From Negativicutes bacterium (lineage in GTDB: Bacteria > Bacillota_C > Negativicutes > Acidaminococcales > Acidaminococcaceae), in the NCBI GenBank assembly GCA_009930275.1, contig RZYP01000100.1, positions 1 through 7,271 on the forward strand: a stretch of DNA of 7,271 nucleotides. The letters are read 5' to 3'. This document shows positions 5,903-7,271 of this stretch, in pieces. Position numbers and translations under genes: made by a program. How positions within the stretch are numbered: the first letter of the stretch is position 1; every line of letters begins with the position of its first letter. Below the pieces are notes generated by a model. That model saw nothing but the letters and a program-made list of their open reading frames with translations. It made no database searches and was not told the origin of the DNA.

Positions 5903-5940
5903 TCAAGTTGAGAGGCCGGGGATCCAGCCCCTCAACCTGA
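5903..5940. other. Hairpin inside the IS end
   Basis: TCA-A-GTTGAG (5903-5912) pairs with CTCAAC-C-TGA (5931-5940) with one mismatch, and an inner GGG/CCC pairing is possible. It lies just downstream of the small IS ORF. There is no U-tract on either side, so it is not a standard intrinsic terminator. It may still limit transcription into or out of the element. Confidence 0.4.
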
Positions 5941-5957
5941 AAATCATCGGATCGTTA

Positions 5958-6131
5958 TCAGGGATTGTCACGGATTATCTTCCGGATATTTTCAGCGATG
6001 TCCTGCTCTGACCATTCATATTCATCCGGCTCACTGCCGAAATTCTTAAGAATCTCTTGTCTTTGTCCGGGCGAAAACCAGTGATGCATGCTTTCCTGCA
6101 ATCGGTCCAAATCATTTTTGGTGAGAATCAT
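5958..6131 (-). CDS. Small accessory ORF downstream of istB
   Basis: The 57-residue product starts at 6131, inside the last codons of istB (20-base overlap), with GCGAGG about 9 bases upstream. A longer start at 6224 lies deep inside istB and lacks a comparable site. The protein is soluble, charged and probably helical. An N-terminal helix of the type L-T-K-N-D-L-D-R-L-Q-E-S-M is followed by W-F-S-P-G-Q-R-Q-E-I-L and an acidic D-E-Y-E-W-S-E-Q-D-I region. No known domain is recognised. Its overlap with istB and its place inside the element suggest that it is co-translated with the transposition genes. Whether it assists or limits transposition, or is only a fortuitous ORF, cannot be told. Confidence 0.5.
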   Translation of the reverse strand: MILTKNDLDRLQESMHHWFSPGQRQEILKNFGSEPDEYEWSEQDIAENIRKIIRDNP

Positions 6132-6936
6132 ACTTTTTGCCTCGCTTTCTCGGGATTTCTGGCTGGTCGTGCAAGTCCCTGAGAATGGATTGCTGGTTTT
6201 CCAGTCGCCAGCTGTCACCGCCAAGGTTGAATATCTCGCATTTGTGCATAAGCCGGTCCATCACGGCGGCGGTAACCACGTTGTCACCGAGCGTCTGGGC
6301 CCAGTCATCAAATCCTTTGTTGGAGATGACAATCAAGGACGTCTGCTGGTAAAAGTCTGAGATCAGCTGGAATAGCTTGTTGCCTTCCTGGCGATCCAGG
6401 ACGGTGTTGCCGATTTCGTCAATAATCAGCAGATCACAGGCCCGCAGGCGTTTGAGACGCGTTTTACTGCGCGACAGGAGGTGTTCAGTCTTCAGAAGAT
6501 GGGCCAGGTCATGCATCGAGATAAAGATTGCGGTATAGCCGCCTTCAATAGCCTTGTAGGCGATGTAGCTGGCCAGGAAACTCTTGCCCAGGCCGGAACC
6601 GCCGAAGAACAGGATGTTATAGGCCTTGTCGATCCAGCGAAAACTACTGGTCAGTTCGACGATCTGGCGCTTGGAGATGCCGGTCCGCTTGGCAAAGTCA
6701 TAGGTTTCAAGATCAAGCGGCGTATCGAATGTCGGCAGATTGGCCACACGCAGGCGTTTGTCCATGCTGACTGACCGGCGCTGACGGATCTCGACTGCCA
6801 GGAAGTCCTGAAGCAGTTCGGCGTATGGCTTGTCTGAGCAGCTGGCTGTGAGCATGAAATCATCCAGTTGAGCTGCCAGATGCTTGAGCTTGAGCTCCAG
6901 AAGCTGGTTTTTCAGAGGCTTTAGCACATCATCCAT
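6112..6936 (-). CDS. istB: IstB-type AAA+ ATPase, transposition helper
   Basis: This 274-residue protein is the ATP-dependent partner of the IstA transposase. It assembles on target DNA and directs insertion. An N-terminal helical region (about 1-90) contains the family's L-K-L-K-H-L-A-A-Q-L start and Y-D-F-A-K-R-T-G-I-S. The Walker A motif is G-G-S-G-L-G-K-S-F (about residues 112-120), preceded by N-I-L-F-F. Walker B is D-L-L-I-I-D-E-I-G (about 168-176). Sensor-like I-V-I-S-N-K and the D-R-L-M-H family signature follow. Length and motifs look intact. The start at 6936 comes one base after the istA stop (TGA-G-ATG), with AAGGGA upstream, so translation is coupled. A short ORF overlaps its 3' end. 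Confidence 0.96.
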   Translation of the reverse strand: MDDVLKPLKNQLLELKLKHLAAQLDDFMLTASCSDKPYAELLQDFLAVEIRQRRSVSMDKRLRVANLPTFDTPLDLETYDFAKRTGISKRQIVELTSSFRWIDKAYNILFFGGSGLGKSFLASYIAYKAIEGGYTAIFISMHDLAHLLKTEHLLSRSKTRLKRLRACDLLIIDEIGNTVLDRQEGNKLFQLISDFYQQTSLIVISNKGFDDWAQTLGDNVVTAAVMDRLMHKCEIFNLGGDSWRLENQQSILRDLHDQPEIPRKRGKKYDSHQK

Positions 6937-6937
6937 C

Positions 6938-7271
6938 TCAGTTGCTTCCCTTCTGGATCATCTCCTGGTAGACCGAGGGGGCATGCTGGTTGACCTTCAG
7001 CAGCTTCAGCCGGGGCAGTGGACTGTCGGCCAACTGCCTGGATGCAATGACCGGCTCAATCTCGTCAATGGTGATCTGCCGGTAGAGATGCTCTGCAAAG
7101 TCCTTGAAATCAGTCGCTGCATTGGATTGGACTTCGTTACAGGCCAGGATCGCTTTGCGCAGGATTTCCGGCTCGTATTTACGAGTGACATTCAGGATCT
7201 GCTGGAGCTGGTCCCGGACATACCGGCCGCGTGTTTTGCGGATCCGCTGCAGGAACTGCTCGACTGGCGCA
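6938..7271 (-). CDS. istA: IS21-family transposase IstA, C-terminal part (runs off the window)
   Basis: Only the last 110 codons are in the window, read from the right edge to the TGA at 6938-6940. They encode V-E-Q-F-L-Q-R-I-R-K-T-R-G-R-Y-V-R-D, then a helical stretch (Y-E-P-E-I-L-R-K-A-I-L-A-C-N-E) and a tail ending Y-Q-E-M-I-Q-K-G-S-N. This is the expected C-terminus after the DDE integrase core of IstA. The catalytic residues lie outside the window. The gene is placed directly before istB with a one-base gap, the standard istA-istB order. No frameshift is seen in the visible part. Confidence 0.9.
   Translation of the reverse strand, partial: APVEQFLQRIRKTRGRYVRDQLQQILNVTRKYEPEILRKAILACNEVQSNAATDFKDFAEHLYRQITIDEIEPVIASRQLADSPLPRLKLLKVNQHAPSVYQEMIQKGSN

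Larger units (their letters stand above)
5752..7271 (-). mobile_element. IS21-family insertion sequence, right-end part (continues beyond the window)
   Basis: The element contains, on the minus strand, the 3' part of istA, a complete istB, a small third ORF and a terminal region with tandem 23-bp repeats. Its base composition is visibly richer in G and C than the agr region, consistent with independent acquisition. The outer boundary is estimated at the TGT of position 5752, because IS21-family ends begin with TG and the repeat series starts here. The other end and the short target duplication are outside the window, so the exact boundary is not proven. Confidence 0.8.

Noticed and set aside
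6481..6774. Plus-strand ORF of 97 codons opposite istB
   Set aside because: Antisense shadow of istB without a supported start.
1..7271. tRNA, rRNA or riboswitch genes
   Set aside because: No cloverleaf-like arrangement, T-loop GTTCGA context or known riboswitch core was noticed on either strand. This was by eye only, without a covariance-model search.

Overview
The window looks like accessory DNA of a low- to mid-GC Firmicute, most likely a clostridial (Clostridia/Oscillospirales-type) bacterium. The grounds are Shine-Dalgarno sites of the GGAGG type, an agr-type cyclic-peptide quorum-sensing locus of the clostridial 'W..YQPK.P' style, an AbiEii relic, an XRE regulator with a membrane tail, and an IS21-type insertion sequence. 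The genus cannot be named from the sequence.

Layout. Positions 1-99 resemble the end of a mobile element that cuts off the 3' end of a small secreted-protein gene (64-474, minus), which lies just downstream of an XRE/two-TM regulator (486-923, minus). A decayed AbiEii nucleotidyltransferase toxin gene follows (1112-1623, minus, at least one frameshift). The centre is an agr-like locus in a divergent arrangement. A GHKL sensor kinase (1713-3029) and a LytTR response regulator (3026-3748) form a translationally coupled minus-strand operon. An AgrB-like peptidase (3924-4528, plus, split by a -1 frame change) and an AgrD-like propeptide (4525-4653, plus) read the other way from a 175-bp shared intergenic region. 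Downstream of agrD are a secreted protein of unknown function (4870-5409) and a small cytosolic hypothetical protein (5457-5735). From about 5752 to the right edge is one end of an IS21-family element: 23-bp tandem terminal repeats, a small ORF, istB, and the 3' part of istA.

How it would work. AgrD would be trimmed and cyclised by AgrB at the membrane, giving a five-residue ring. The ring position normally held by cysteine is serine (S25-V-W-Y-M29), which predicts a lactone rather than a thiolactone signal. The kinase would sense the exported peptide and phosphorylate the LytTR regulator at D59, which would act in the 3749-3923 region and perhaps on the downstream secreted protein. The main open question is whether agrB is functional. 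Its two halves are complete and correctly ordered but are joined only through a -1 shift, and the shift point coincides with an in-phase X-XXY-YYZ heptamer, A-AAG-GGA, at 4214-4220. This could be programmed frameshifting, a phase-variable or inactivating indel, or a sequencing error.
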